Shown: positions 9,429 through 18,159, counted from the stretch's first letter. The stretch: DNA of 64,000 nt from Candidatus Krumholzibacteriota bacterium (GCA_024276305.1 JAJRXK010000116.1:1-64000), one strand, 5' to 3'. Made by a program: numbers and translations. The notes: generated by a model not told the origin, from the sequence alone.

Positions 9429-11246
9429 TCAGAGTCGCGCGCGCAATCGCGTGCGCAGCTCTTTCACTCCGAGACAGTTCAAGATGTCTCCGGTGCCGAG
9501 CCAAGCCTTGCGTGCGATGCCGACTCCGTATCGCAGATCCTGCAGTCCCGAACTCCGGTGGGCATCGGCCCCCACACTGATCGTGGCCCCGCAACTCGCC
9601 GCATAGCGCAGCTCACGCCAGTCCAGATCGAGACGGTGTGGATTCGCGTTGAGTTCGAGCGCACAGCCCACTTCGGCCGCGGCTTCGATCACCGCGCGGA
9701 GGTCGAGGTCGAATCCCTCGCGGGTGAGCAGAAGCCTTCCGGTGGGATGTCCCAGGATGCTCGTATGCGGATTGCGAACCGCTCGGAGACACCGCGCGGT
9801 CTGTTCTTCGCGGCTCATCGAAAAGCCCGCGTGGACACTTGCCACCACGAAGTCGAAGCGTTCGAGGAGGTCGTCGTCGTAGTCCAGGCTGCCGTCGGGC
9901 AGAATGTCGCTCTCGATCCCCTTGAGTACGACGAAGCCCTCCAGCCTCTCGTTCAGCGCATCGATCTCGTCGTGCTGCCGCAGCACGCGGTCCACGCTCA
10001 ATCCGTGGGCGTAGACCGCGCTCCGGCTGTGGTCGCTGATCCCCAGGTACTCCAGGCCCATGGCCTGCGCCGCCCGGGCCATCTCCTCGATCGTATTGGC
10101 CCCGTCGCTCCAATTGCTGTGGTTGTGGAGGACTCCCCTCAGATCGTTCTGGGTCACCAAGGAGGGAAGGCGACCCTCCTCCGCGGCCGCGATCTCGCCC
10201 AGGTCCTCTCGCAACTCGGGTTCCACGTAGTGCAGACCCAGCGCGGAGTAGAGGTCGGACTCGGACTCGCAGGCCAAACTCATCGCCCCGGAGAATTCGT
10301 CGACCCGCATTCGCACCACCAGGGCCGATCCCTCGGACGCGCGCATCGCCATTTGGTCCTGCACGAAGAGGCCGTATTCGTTCAGCTTCAGTCCCCTCTC
10401 CTTGGCGCGCCGCCGCATTCGGGTGTTGTGCTCCTTGCTGCCGGTGAAGTAGGCCAGGGCAAAGGGAAACTGTTCGAGGCTCACGGTCCGTAGGTCGACC
10501 TGCAGGCCAGTGCTCAGGCGTACGCTGCTCTTGGTTTCGCCGCGGGCGGTCACTTCGTCCACCCAGTCCATGGAGCAGAAGACTTCGTGGACCGGCGCGG
10601 GATCCTCGGTGGCCACCAGCACGTCCACATCCTTGATCACTTCCTTGCGGCGCCGAATGGACCCTGCGATCTCGACCTTCGACACCCCGGGCAGAGCTTC
10701 GAGGGCCTCCCGGACTTTGTCGGAGGCGATCCATCCGTCGGCGAGGAGGTGTTGGCCACCGAAGCGTCGGACCACCTCGATCCCCCGGAGCACCTTGTCC
10801 TGGATCTTCTCTCCGAATCCATCCAGCTGGACCAATCGATTCTCGTTGCAGGCATATTCGAGCTCTCCGAGAGAGGTGATGCCCAATTCCTCGTAGAGCA
10901 TGCGCACTCGGCGCGGGCCGAGGCCCGGAATCCGCATCAGGTCCATCAGGCCAGCGGGAAGCTCCTTGCGCAGTACCTGGAGGGTGGGACCCTCACCGCT
11001 CCGAAGCAGCGCCCGGATCTCGGTGATGAGACTCTTGCCGATGCCTTTGAGTTTGGCGAGTTCTCCCGACTCGAGTCCCTCGGCGAGGTCTCCCTCGTAG
11101 CTCTGCAGCGCTCGGGATCCGTTCTGGAAGGCCCGGCACTTGAAGGGATTCGCCCCCGACAATTCCAGCCGGAGGGCGATCTCCTCGAGCGCCGCGATCA
11201 CGTCTTTCTTGTCGAGTAGGGGAGCTTCTCGGTCGGTTTCACTCAT
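9429..11246 (-). CDS. polX: DNA polymerase X with PHP exonuclease domain
   Basis: A 605-residue protein. The N-terminal part has helix-hairpin-helix motifs (LKGIGKSLITEI and IPGLGPRRVRML). The polymerase-X nucleotidyltransferase part has AGSIRRRKEVIKDVDVLVA and YFTGSKEHN. The C-terminal PHP domain (about 355-605) has LHNHSNWSDGANT, GISDHSRS, SVHAGF, LGHPTGR and GADAHR, which carry the metal ligands. Bacterial PolX enzymes fill short gaps in base-excision or end-joining repair, with 3'-5' exonuclease activity in the PHP domain. A TATACT box (11253-11258) ends six bases before the ATG, pointing to a leaderless transcript; no ribosome-binding site is seen. Confidence 0.95.
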   Translation of the reverse strand: MSETDREAPLLDKKDVIAALEEIALRLELSGANPFKCRAFQNGSRALQSYEGDLAEGLESGELAKLKGIGKSLITEIRALLRSGEGPTLQVLRKELPAGLMDLMRIPGLGPRRVRMLYEELGITSLGELEYACNENRLVQLDGFGEKIQDKVLRGIEVVRRFGGQHLLADGWIASDKVREALEALPGVSKVEIAGSIRRRKEVIKDVDVLVATEDPAPVHEVFCSMDWVDEVTARGETKSSVRLSTGLQVDLRTVSLEQFPFALAYFTGSKEHNTRMRRRAKERGLKLNEYGLFVQDQMAMRASEGSALVVRMRVDEFSGAMSLACESESDLYSALGLHYVEPELREDLGEIAAAEEGRLPSLVTQNDLRGVLHNHSNWSDGANTIEEMARAAQAMGLEYLGISDHSRSAVYAHGLSVDRVLRQHDEIDALNERLEGFVVLKGIESDILPDGSLDYDDDLLERFDFVVASVHAGFSMSREEQTARCLRAVRNPHTSILGHPTGRLLLTREGFDLDLRAVIEAAAEVGCALELNANPHRLDLDWRELRYAASCGATISVGADAHRSSGLQDLRYGVGIARKAWLGTGDILNCLGVKELRTRLRARL

Positions 11247-11303
11247 GGCCGGAGTATAGCCGATTTCTCCGCTCTGCCCCTCATCGGAATGGGCACGGGA
11301 AGC

Positions 11304-13085
11304 TCAGCCCTGCCAGTGGATCCCATTGCGTTGGTAGGCGTCGGCCAACCCGTCCTTGTCCACTGCCTTGAGGTAGGCCTCGTGGGCGTCGACCAGGTCC
11401 TCCTGGACCAAACGGACGAGGTGGTCGTTCAGCGTCTGCATCCCGTACTTCTTTCCGGTCTGCATCTGACTGCCGATCTGGAAGGTCTTCCCTTCGCGAA
11501 TCAGCGAACGCACGGCGGGCAGTCCGAGCAGGATTTCGTGGGCCGCGATCCGGCCTCCGCCCTTCTTTCGCAGCAGGGTCTGGCTGATGACCGCCCGCAG
11601 ACTCTCGCTGAGCATCACTCGCACCTGCGCCTGACGATCCGCGGGGAATTGATCGATGATGCGGTCCACGGTCGAGGCGGCGGTGGTGGTGTGGAGGGTG
11701 CCGAAGACCAAGTGCCCGGTCTCGGCGGTTTCGATCGCGATCTCCATGGTCTCCAAGTCTCGCAGCTCTCCCACGAGGATCACGTCGGGATCTTCGCGCA
11801 GCGCGGCTCGCAATGCGGTCTTGAAGCTCTGGGTGTGGACCCCGACTTCTCGCTGGTTCACGAGACAGTTCTTGTTGGGATGCACGAACTCGATGGGGTC
11901 TTCGATGGTGATGATGTGGTCGTGGCGGCGCTCGTTCACCAGATCGAGGAGTGCGGCCAAGGTGGTGGATTTCCCGCTGCCGGTGGGTCCGGTGACCAGG
12001 ACCAGGCCTTTGTTCAGATCGGCGAGATTCTGGACTTCCTGGGTCAGGCCGAGCTGAGAGGCGGAAATGATCTCGTCGGGAATGGCCCGGAACACCGCAC
12101 CGGGGCCGTGACGATCGAAGAAGAGATTCACTCGATAGCGACTCACGCCTTCGATGGCATAGGCGAAGTCGGTGTCTCTCTTGTTCAGGAATTCGTCGCG
12201 ATTGCGTTGGGGGGTGATCGAGAAGAGCTTCCGGAAGAGCTCATCTGCTTCCATGGACGGCGCGCTGTCGTCCACGCTGACTCGCCCGTCCACGCGGTAG
12301 ACGGGATGCTGACCGCAACCCAGGTGGAGGTCACTCGCGCCGACTTCGACCATGTTGCGCAACAGCTCTTCCATGCGCTCGCGATAGTCCGACGGCAGAT
12401 CATCGGGAATGTGGTCGTCACCACTGTGATCGCTCAGGCTGATGAGGTGGAAGCGCTTGGTGCTGCTGCCGGCCGGGGCCGGCGCAGACTCCGCCAGGGG
12501 TTTGGCGGGGGGGACGGCTTCGACGGCCTCTTCTGCTGCGTGTACCATCTGTTCTCCTGCAGGGTGAGCATCGGGGTCCGATGGGGGCGACAGGGGGGCG
12601 TCCTGGGTATCCGGTTCCTGATCTGCAATGCGCTGAGCGGCTTCGGCCAGATCCGAAGCCATGTCGGCAAAGCTGGTCTCGTTCTCGGGGGAGGGGACGG
12701 GATTCTGCGCGTCGGCGCCCCACTCCGCCGTCTCTTCTGGGGAGCCCTCCCGTTCTTGGGCCTCCTGGGCCTCGGCCAGATTCTTGGACGTCTCCCACAG
12801 GGTCGCGACCACCGTCCCGGAATCTTCTTCGAGGATTCCCGAATAGGAATTCGGACCGCTCTTGTAGACGAAGCTCGCACTGCCTTCGCTCAGGAAGGAG
12901 TGCACGGTTTCGGGAGACGAGACTTCCTCGATGAGGGTGAGAATGGCGTCGGAATCGAGGACGTGCTTGCTGACACTCTTGGTTCCCGAGAGAAAGCGGA
13001 ACGATGGCGTTTGGCCTTCCTCCAGAATCAGGGCTTCCGCACGATATTCCGACATCGCATCGAGAAACTTGTTCAGCTGAGGCAT
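11304..13085 (-). CDS. PilT-like ATPase with duplicated N-terminal domain
   Basis: A 593-residue protein; ordinary PilT is about 350. Residues about 225-593 are a complete PilT: GASDLHLGCG, Walker A GPTGSGKS, Asp box/Walker B region IITIEDPIEF and DVILVGELRD, and GHLVFGTLHT. Residues 1-95 look like a diverged second copy of the PilT N-terminal domain (FLDAMSEYRAEALILEEG against LLRNMVEVGASDLHLGCG, then a matching DFAY-like step). A Pro/Glu/Ala-rich linker joins them. It would power retraction of type IV pili or gliding. No pilus gene is beside it. The start ATG has only a weak GAGCGG before it. The 468 bases upstream are gene-free. Confidence 0.88.
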   Translation of the reverse strand: MPQLNKFLDAMSEYRAEALILEEGQTPSFRFLSGTKSVSKHVLDSDAILTLIEEVSSPETVHSFLSEGSASFVYKSGPNSYSGILEEDSGTVVATLWETSKNLAEAQEAQEREGSPEETAEWGADAQNPVPSPENETSFADMASDLAEAAQRIADQEPDTQDAPLSPPSDPDAHPAGEQMVHAAEEAVEAVPPAKPLAESAPAPAGSSTKRFHLISLSDHSGDDHIPDDLPSDYRERMEELLRNMVEVGASDLHLGCGQHPVYRVDGRVSVDDSAPSMEADELFRKLFSITPQRNRDEFLNKRDTDFAYAIEGVSRYRVNLFFDRHGPGAVFRAIPDEIISASQLGLTQEVQNLADLNKGLVLVTGPTGSGKSTTLAALLDLVNERRHDHIITIEDPIEFVHPNKNCLVNQREVGVHTQSFKTALRAALREDPDVILVGELRDLETMEIAIETAETGHLVFGTLHTTTAASTVDRIIDQFPADRQAQVRVMLSESLRAVISQTLLRKKGGGRIAAHEILLGLPAVRSLIREGKTFQIGSQMQTGKKYGMQTLNDHLVRLVQEDLVDAHEAYLKAVDKDGLADAYQRNGIHWQG

Positions 13086-13552
13086 GAGTGGCTCCGCTCG
13101 GGGCTCGGTGTGCAGGTCGCCCGGGGCAGGCGAGTGGTCGACTCGACAACGACTGAAGATTGTGCCGGGCGGCGACCATGGTGCTCATCCTCGCTGGTTG
13201 CCTTAAACAAAGCCACCACCCGGCGGAAGCACCTCAAAGCAAGGGGCGCGCCGAGTTGGCGGGCTTGGAGCCCCGATTCCAGAATTGCCCGGGAGAGCCT
13301 CGTGGCCGACCCTACGCGCCTCGCCCGCACGCGCCATCGTCGCGCGGGTCGCGGAACGTGGAGCCGCGCTCGGGTTCACGAGTGCAACCCGCGTCCCCGA
13401 TCTTCCGGAGGTCTTGCACCTTGCGACCGCAGCGCAGCGTGAAGGAGGTCATGTCACCGTGGGGTTCTACGAAGCATGATGCGCCGCGGCAGGTAGGTCT
13501 TGGATACGACTCACCGCGTGAAGGATCTTCGAGCCGAGGGGGCGCGGCTGGA
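13086..13552. other. Gene-free gap between ccmH and pilT-like gene
   Basis: No convincing protein or known RNA is seen here. Short open frames exist on both strands but have no ribosome-binding site or recognisable content. A hairpin CGGGTT-n9-AACCCG lies at 13371-13391, and CGAAGGATCTTCG is self-complementary at about 13520. The part nearest 13086 should carry the promoter of the PilT-like gene. The length leaves room for an unrecognised small RNA. Confidence 0.4.
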
Positions 13553-14116
13553 CTAGCTCTGCCGGTCCGCGAGCTCTCGTTCGAGCTCGGCGTCGAGTTC
13601 CGGGTCGGCCTGATAGTCGTCGCGGGTCGAGACCCCCGGGACCGAGGTCGCCAGCTGCACGGTGTGTTGTCGCTTGAGGTAGCTGAAGACCAGGCCCAGT
13701 CCGACCAACACCGCCAGGAAGGGGAAGATCCACACCAGGGCGTTGAATCCCTTGAACTTGGGTGCGGCCAGAATGGACTCCCCGAAACGGCCGACGAGTT
13801 CCCCTTCGATCCACTCGCGGCTCTTGCCCTCGGCGACCCAGCCGTGGATCTCGTCGCGCAGCTCCGCCGCCTTGCCCGAGGTACAATCCCGCAGGGTCTT
13901 GCCGGGGCAGAAGGGGCTCATGAATTGTCCGGTGAGCTTGTGGGAGACGGCATTGATCTCTTCTGGACTGAGATCGCTGCTGATCATGGACTTGCCCTGA
14001 TCCTCGCTCTGGGCCTGGCCGGGCACCGGCCCCAGCAGAATCAGAAGGGTCGCGACCAATCCAACTCCCAGGATGAGAGGACGGAAGGGTCTCGTCGGTC
14101 GCCTGCGATGTGCCAT
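13553..14116 (-). CDS. ccmH: Cytochrome c biogenesis protein CcmH (variant Cys motif)
   Basis: A 187-residue protein with an N-terminal signal/anchor, the CcmH domain, then a transmembrane helix (FNALVWIFPFLAVLVGLGLVF) and an acidic tail. CcmH keeps apocytochrome c haem-binding cysteines reduced. The classic motif is LRCPxCQ; here it is MSPFCPGKTLRDC, so the first Cys is Ser67, Cys70 is kept and a new Cys78 appears. The following ELRDEIHGWVAEGKS and LVGRFGESIL are typical of the family. Variants of this kind occur in several phyla. The start ATG is preceded by AGGAGG. No other ccm gene is in the window. Confidence 0.88.
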   Translation of the reverse strand: MAHRRRPTRPFRPLILGVGLVATLLILLGPVPGQAQSEDQGKSMISSDLSPEEINAVSHKLTGQFMSPFCPGKTLRDCTSGKAAELRDEIHGWVAEGKSREWIEGELVGRFGESILAAPKFKGFNALVWIFPFLAVLVGLGLVFSYLKRQHTVQLATSVPGVSTRDDYQADPELDAELERELADRQS

Positions 14117-14328
14117 GAGGGCCTCCTGGGCCAGAACCGCTCCACTGCGGGGATCCGCCCCCGCGTCCGGTGGCATCCTACACGCTAGCACAGCTCTGGC
14201 CCAGCGCACGGACAATGGCGTGATCTTCGGGCCCCCTCACCTCCGGCGAGGCTTTTCGCCCGTCGGCGAATCGTCTACTGTCTTCCTCTCCTGCCCCCCC
14301 TGACCGAGTCTGCCCGAAGGAGCCCCCG

Positions 14329-15927
14329 GTGATCGAAGTCGAATTCATGCTCGAGGGTCGTCTGCGGCACCATCGCCTCGAAGAGGGCGAGACTCGCGTG
14401 GGTCGGGCCTCCGAATGCGAGCTGCAGATCTCCGATCCCGGGGTCAGCAAGCTCCATGCGGTCCTGCGGGTGGAGGGCGAGCGCCTCTTCGTCCGTGACC
14501 TCGGCAGCACCAATGGCACCGATGTGGACGGCCGCAAGGTGGGCTCGGAGGAAGTCGAAGTGGGGCCTCGGGCCACGGTTCGCATCGCTTCGGTCTCGAT
14601 CTGGAGAGCGTCGGAAGAATTCCCGGCTTCCCAGAACTCCCTCTCCATCGCCGGGGGGCGCGACTTCGATGCGGCCTTCACCTACCTCGGGGGCCAGGAG
14701 ATGGCGACCGATGCGGGCGTTCGCATCGTGGCCGTGCTCTCCGAACTCTTCGAGCTCCTGGCTTCGGACAGCGATCGGGAAACGGTCCAGTCTTCGGCCT
14801 GCGAATTCGTGGCCCGGTGCGTGGACGCGGATCGCGTGGTGCTCCTGCGGGACACCGGCCGAGAGGACGATCTCCAGATCCTGGCCCAGTGGGTGCGAGG
14901 GGCTCTGCCCTGGACGGACTTGCGTCTGAGCACCACCATCGTCAGCCGGGTGATGCGCGACCGCGAAACCGTGCTCGTGGCCAATGCCCTCGACGATCCC
15001 GACCTCCAGGGGCGTTCGAGCATCGTGGCCCTCGACCTCCGTACGGCGATGGCCGCCCCCCTCTTCGACAATCAGAAAGTCCGTGGAATCCTCTATGTGG
15101 ACTGCAGCCGACCCCAGATCCGCTACGAACTCGAAGACCTCCAAGTGCTCTCGGCCGTCGCCAACGCGGTGGCGATCAAGCTGCGGTCGCTCTCCCTCGA
15201 GCAGGAGATCCGTACCGCGGCCCGGATCCAGCGCTCCATGCTGCCCGATCGGGTGGAGGTGCCGGAGGGTTGGGACTTCGACGCCCACCTCGTGATGTCC
15301 AAGCAGGTGGGGGGCGATCTCTACCACTGCCTGCCGCGTCCGAATGGTCACCTGCTCCTGGCGGTGGGAGATGTGGCCGGCAAGGGAGTGCCGGCGAGCC
15401 TGGCCATGGCAGCCACGATCGTCCTCCTGCGCTCTCTCAACGAGATGGACGCCGACCTCGAGACCATGGGGCCCCACCTCGACCGCCAACTCCTGGAGAG
15501 TCTGGCTGCCGAACAATTCGTCACCCTCTTCGTGGGCGACCTCGACCCGGCCACCGGCGAACTCCTCTACGTCAACGCGGGGCACGAGCCGCCGCTCCTG
15601 CGCCGTGCGGCGACGGGGCAGATCGACAGCCTCGAGTCCACCGGCCGCCCCATGGCCCTCTTGCCCGGAGGAAGTTTCGAAGTCGCCCAGGTCCGTCTCG
15701 AAGTCGGAGACCTCCTGGTGGTCTTCTCCGACGGCATCCCCGAAGCCACCGTGGCCGGCGACGAATTCTTCGGCCTCGATCCGGTGCTGAAAACCCTTCG
15801 GAATTCGAAGGCCACGTCTCTCGTCGCCCTTCGCGAAGAGATTCTGACTCAGATCGATGGCTATCTCGGAGACGAACCGGCCTCGGACGACGTGACGCTG
15901 CTCATGATCCGCCGCGCGGGGCCCTGA
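14329..15927 (+). CDS. FHA-GAF-PP2C (SpoIIE/RsbU-type) serine phosphatase
   Basis: A 532-residue signalling protein. An FHA domain (about 1-95; RVGRASECELQISDPGVSKLHA, DLGSTNGT) binds phosphothreonine. A GAF sensor follows (about 130-290). The C-terminal half is a SpoIIE-type phosphatase with IQRSMLPDRV, KQVGGDLYHC, VGDVAGKGVPASL, YVNAGHEPPLL, LVVFSDGIPEA and EPASDDVTLL, which provide the metal-binding Asp residues. It likely dephosphorylates an anti-sigma-antagonist-type protein or a kinase substrate; the FHA domain suggests recruitment to a Ser/Thr kinase target. The start GTG follows AAGGAG at good spacing. Its partner is not adjacent. Confidence 0.92.
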   Translation: MIEVEFMLEGRLRHHRLEEGETRVGRASECELQISDPGVSKLHAVLRVEGERLFVRDLGSTNGTDVDGRKVGSEEVEVGPRATVRIASVSIWRASEEFPASQNSLSIAGGRDFDAAFTYLGGQEMATDAGVRIVAVLSELFELLASDSDRETVQSSACEFVARCVDADRVVLLRDTGREDDLQILAQWVRGALPWTDLRLSTTIVSRVMRDRETVLVANALDDPDLQGRSSIVALDLRTAMAAPLFDNQKVRGILYVDCSRPQIRYELEDLQVLSAVANAVAIKLRSLSLEQEIRTAARIQRSMLPDRVEVPEGWDFDAHLVMSKQVGGDLYHCLPRPNGHLLLAVGDVAGKGVPASLAMAATIVLLRSLNEMDADLETMGPHLDRQLLESLAAEQFVTLFVGDLDPATGELLYVNAGHEPPLLRRAATGQIDSLESTGRPMALLPGGSFEVAQVRLEVGDLLVVFSDGIPEATVAGDEFFGLDPVLKTLRNSKATSLVALREEILTQIDGYLGDEPASDDVTLLMIRRAGP

Positions 15928-15942
15928 GCGGGGCGCCGGGGC

Positions 15943-16410
15943 TCATCGAAAGTGATTCAGAAAACGCTCGTGGTCGGCCTTGCTCGGGCGTTCGTCCCAC
16001 CACAGCCACGCCGCCAGGACGAAGAATCCGGCCGTCCACCGCGGAGACATTCCGACCCCGGCCAGAACCAGGCCGTAGAGGGCCACTCCCTCGGCCAACG
16101 CCCAACGTACGATGCAGTAGTTCAGGTACCGAGCTCCCGACATGTGGGCGATCACCTGCTTGAGCAGAGTCAGGCAGAGCAGGTGCAGACCCGCACTCAT
16201 GGCCAGAAAGACCACGATCCATGTTCGGAGTTCGGGATCGATGTCGAGTCCCAGCCGCGGTCCCATCGCCCATCCCAAGCCGGCCTCCGCCGCGATGGCC
16301 AGGGCGAAACCGACGTGGATCTTCCGGAGGGCCGGGGAATCGACCTTCTCCCTCTGTGCCCGCTGGAGTTCAGGAGTGGGGACGACTTCGGCGGGCGGGG
16401 AGGGACTCAA
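15943..16410 (-). CDS. Four-helix membrane protein of unknown function
   Basis: About 155 residues with four hydrophobic segments: VGFALAIAAEAGLGWAMG, WIVVFLAMSAGLHLLCLTLL, WALAEGVALYGLVLAGVG and WTAGFFVLAAWLWW. It ends DERPSKADHERFLNHFR. No family is recognised. The start is inferred as TTG 16408-16410, overlapping the stop of the upstream thioredoxin gene (TTGA), which implies coupled translation; no other start codon precedes the first helix closely. It may anchor or assist the thioredoxin lipoprotein. It converges on the phosphatase gene with 15 bases between. Confidence 0.65.
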   Translation of the reverse strand: MSPSPPAEVVPTPELQRAQREKVDSPALRKIHVGFALAIAAEAGLGWAMGPRLGLDIDPELRTWIVVFLAMSAGLHLLCLTLLKQVIAHMSGARYLNYCIVRWALAEGVALYGLVLAGVGMSPRWTAGFFVLAAWLWWDERPSKADHERFLNHFR

Positions 16411-16916
16411 CTCTCCTCGTCGAGTTCTTGGAGCCAGCCGATGACCAGGCGCTTGGCAGCTTCGCCTTCGGCCATCATCTTGCCGTCGGCCCCGAAGACC
16501 TTGAAGGCCGGGATCGACTGCAGGCCGAATTGGCGGGCCACCGGGGAGCCCCAATCGATCCCGCGCTTGTCGGGACGATTGATGTTCACGGTCACCACGC
16601 TCACATCGCTGCGCTCGGAGTGGAGGCGGCTGAGCCACGGTGCGATCTGACGGCAGGGACCGCAGTAGGGGCTGCTGAAGTCGAAGACCGTGATCTCTCC
16701 CTCCACCAAGTGGGAGGCCAACTCGATGGTCTCTCCGAAGGAGATCTCCGGTGGTTCCTCGGTCCCAGAGTGCTCGGTGGAGCTCGGTTGGGCGGATTCC
16801 TTCTCGGCCGAATCCGCATCGGCACAGGCCATGGTCACCGAAGCCAGGACCAGGAAGGTGGCCAGGGTGGTCAGGCGGGGCAAGGGCCAACGGTGAAGAC
16901 GAACATGCGGTGCCAT
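16407..16916 (-). CDS. Thioredoxin-fold lipoprotein
   Basis: A 169-residue protein with a lipoprotein signal (LASVTMAC) and a Ser/Glu-rich spacer. A thioredoxin domain follows, with active site FSSPYCGPCRQIAPWLSRL and the cis-Pro loop GLQSIPAFKVFG. It should act as a disulfide reductase or oxidase outside the cytoplasmic membrane, possibly serving cytochrome c maturation (ccmH lies 2.3 kb away); that link is only inference. The start ATG follows GAGGAA. It is the first gene of a two-gene operon with the membrane protein whose start overlaps its stop. Confidence 0.88.
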   Translation of the reverse strand: MAPHVRLHRWPLPRLTTLATFLVLASVTMACADADSAEKESAQPSSTEHSGTEEPPEISFGETIELASHLVEGEITVFDFSSPYCGPCRQIAPWLSRLHSERSDVSVVTVNINRPDKRGIDWGSPVARQFGLQSIPAFKVFGADGKMMAEGEAAKRLVIGWLQELDEES

Positions 16917-17113
16917 GGATTCCTCGAATCGCTGGGAGATTGCTCCGGCTCGGAGCCAGTTTCCTCGACCTGGCTCTCTGCCGGGTCGTACCCTCGTGGG
17001 CGCCGAGCTGTGACCCGTTGGCCCGGAGAGCAGAATAGCATGCACAAAGCGGGCCTGCACCCCGTGCCCTCGAATTCCCCGCCCTGGGCGTGGCCGGATC
17101 GCCGATTTCTCCC

Positions 17114-17119
17114 TACAAT
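17114..17119 (+). promoter_or_regulatory. -10 box of the ferredoxin-def operon
   Basis: TACAAT lies 59 bases before the ferredoxin GTG, in the divergent gap shared with the thioredoxin gene. No clear -35 box is seen. Confidence 0.4.
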
Positions 17120-17177
17120 GCCGCTTCTCGGCCCCCAAGGTCGGGCCGCGCACACCGACGGACGGGGAGGACCTGCA

Positions 17178-17408
17178 GTGGCCGATCGCGAGGACAAATT
17201 GGCCCCCAACGTCGCAGGGGCCTTCTACGTGGATTCGCAGTGCATCGACTGTGATCTGTGCCGGCAGACCGCTCCCGAGAACTTCGATCGGGACGAAGAG
17301 GGGGGCTTCTCCTACGTGGTCCAGCAGCCCCGGAACGACGAAGAGCGCGACCAATGTGCCGAGGCGATGGACGAGTGCCCGGTCGAAGCCATTGGAGACG
17401 ACGGATGA
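17178..17408 (+). CDS. Single-cluster [4Fe-4S] ferredoxin
   Basis: A 76-residue acidic protein. Cys22, Cys25 and Cys28 (CIDCDLCRQ) with Cys67 (CPVEAI) make one [4Fe-4S] site; Cys60 is an extra cysteine. The pattern fits small monocluster ferredoxins (Fer4_13-like) that carry electrons to cytochromes P450 or other oxidoreductases. The start GTG is chosen because GGGGAGG stands eight bases before it; an in-frame ATG at 17118 lies inside the -10 box. The stop overlaps the start of peptide deformylase (ATGA). Confidence 0.88.
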   Translation: MADREDKLAPNVAGAFYVDSQCIDCDLCRQTAPENFDRDEEGGFSYVVQQPRNDEERDQCAEAMDECPVEAIGDDG

Positions 17409-18016
17409 GCGCCGAGGCCAAGACTCCCGACCGCGATCCCTACCGCGTGCATCGACTGAAGGTGGCCCGGATGGGCCATCCCGTGCTGCGGGAGGTGGCT
17501 CGCCCGGTGGACCCCGACCGGATTGCGACCCCTGAATTCCAGGACTTCGTCGATTCGATGATTCTCACCATGCACGAATACGACGGAGTGGGACTGGCCG
17601 CTCCCCAGGTTCATGTGAGCGAGCGGGTGGTGGTCTTCGCCGCCGCGGCGGGACTCGACACCGACGATGGTCAGCCCATCACCGCGCTGATCAACCCGGT
17701 CCTCGAAGTGTTGACCGAGCGGACCGAGTCGATGTGGGAGGGATGTCTCTCGTTGCCCGGACTGAGAGGTCGGGTGGAGCGCCCCGCCCACCTTCGCCTC
17801 CGGGCCCTCGATCGCCACGGACGCGAGATCGACCTCGAGCTCGAGGACTTCGACGCCGTGGTGACCCAGCACGAATGCGACCACCTCGACGGCATCCTCT
17901 TCATCGATCGCTTGGCCGATCTGCGGGAGCTCGCCTTCGAGAGAGAATTCGAGCGCCATTGGGCCGATGACCCCGACCAAGATCCGTCCCCGACCGAGGA
18001 TTCGGATTCCGCCTGA
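17405..18016 (+). CDS. def: Peptide deformylase
   Basis: A 203-residue protein with all three deformylase motifs: GVGLAAPQ (61-68), EGCLSLPG (112-119, metal ligand Cys114) and QHECDHLDG (155-163, ligands His156 and His160, catalytic Glu157). It removes the formyl group from nascent proteins using Fe2+ or a similar metal. It is about 30 residues longer than the Escherichia coli enzyme, mainly in an acidic C-terminal tail. Its ATG overlaps the ferredoxin stop by four bases, an unusual partner; def more often stands beside fmt or priA. Confidence 0.95.
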   Translation: MSAEAKTPDRDPYRVHRLKVARMGHPVLREVARPVDPDRIATPEFQDFVDSMILTMHEYDGVGLAAPQVHVSERVVVFAAAAGLDTDDGQPITALINPVLEVLTERTESMWEGCLSLPGLRGRVERPAHLRLRALDRHGREIDLELEDFDAVVTQHECDHLDGILFIDRLADLRELAFEREFERHWADDPDQDPSPTEDSDSA

Positions 18017-18062
18017 ACGCCCCCTCGGCCGAAGGGGGAAATCCCGTGCCGGCGGGCCTCGG

Positions 18063-18091
18063 TTGCCCCGCTCTCTCGCGGTCTCTATACT
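18063..18091 (+). promoter_or_regulatory. Promoter of mqnE
   Basis: TTGCCC (18063-18068) and TATACT (18086-18091) are 17 bases apart. The predicted transcript starts about 60 bases before the mqnE ATG. Confidence 0.65.
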
Positions 18092-18159
18092 CCCAGCCCA
18101 GGCGCGGACCCCGTGGCCGTGACCTCCTCCAGGATGTGGACTCGCAGTGAAGGCAGGCC

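Noticed and set aside
13371-13391. Hairpin CGGGTT-n9-AACCCG as a tRNA T-arm
   Set aside because: The loop is nine bases with no TTCRA and no acceptor or anticodon stem can be built around it.
11289-13442. Long plus-strand open frames opposite polX and the PilT-like gene
   Set aside because: They are antisense shadows produced by high GC at third positions; they have no ribosome-binding site or family content, while the minus-strand proteins carry full motifs.
13160-14188. Plus-strand frame across the 13.1-14.2 kb gap and ccmH
   Set aside because: It runs antisense through ccmH and its gap portion is low-complexity Arg/Pro/Ser sequence with no ribosome-binding site.
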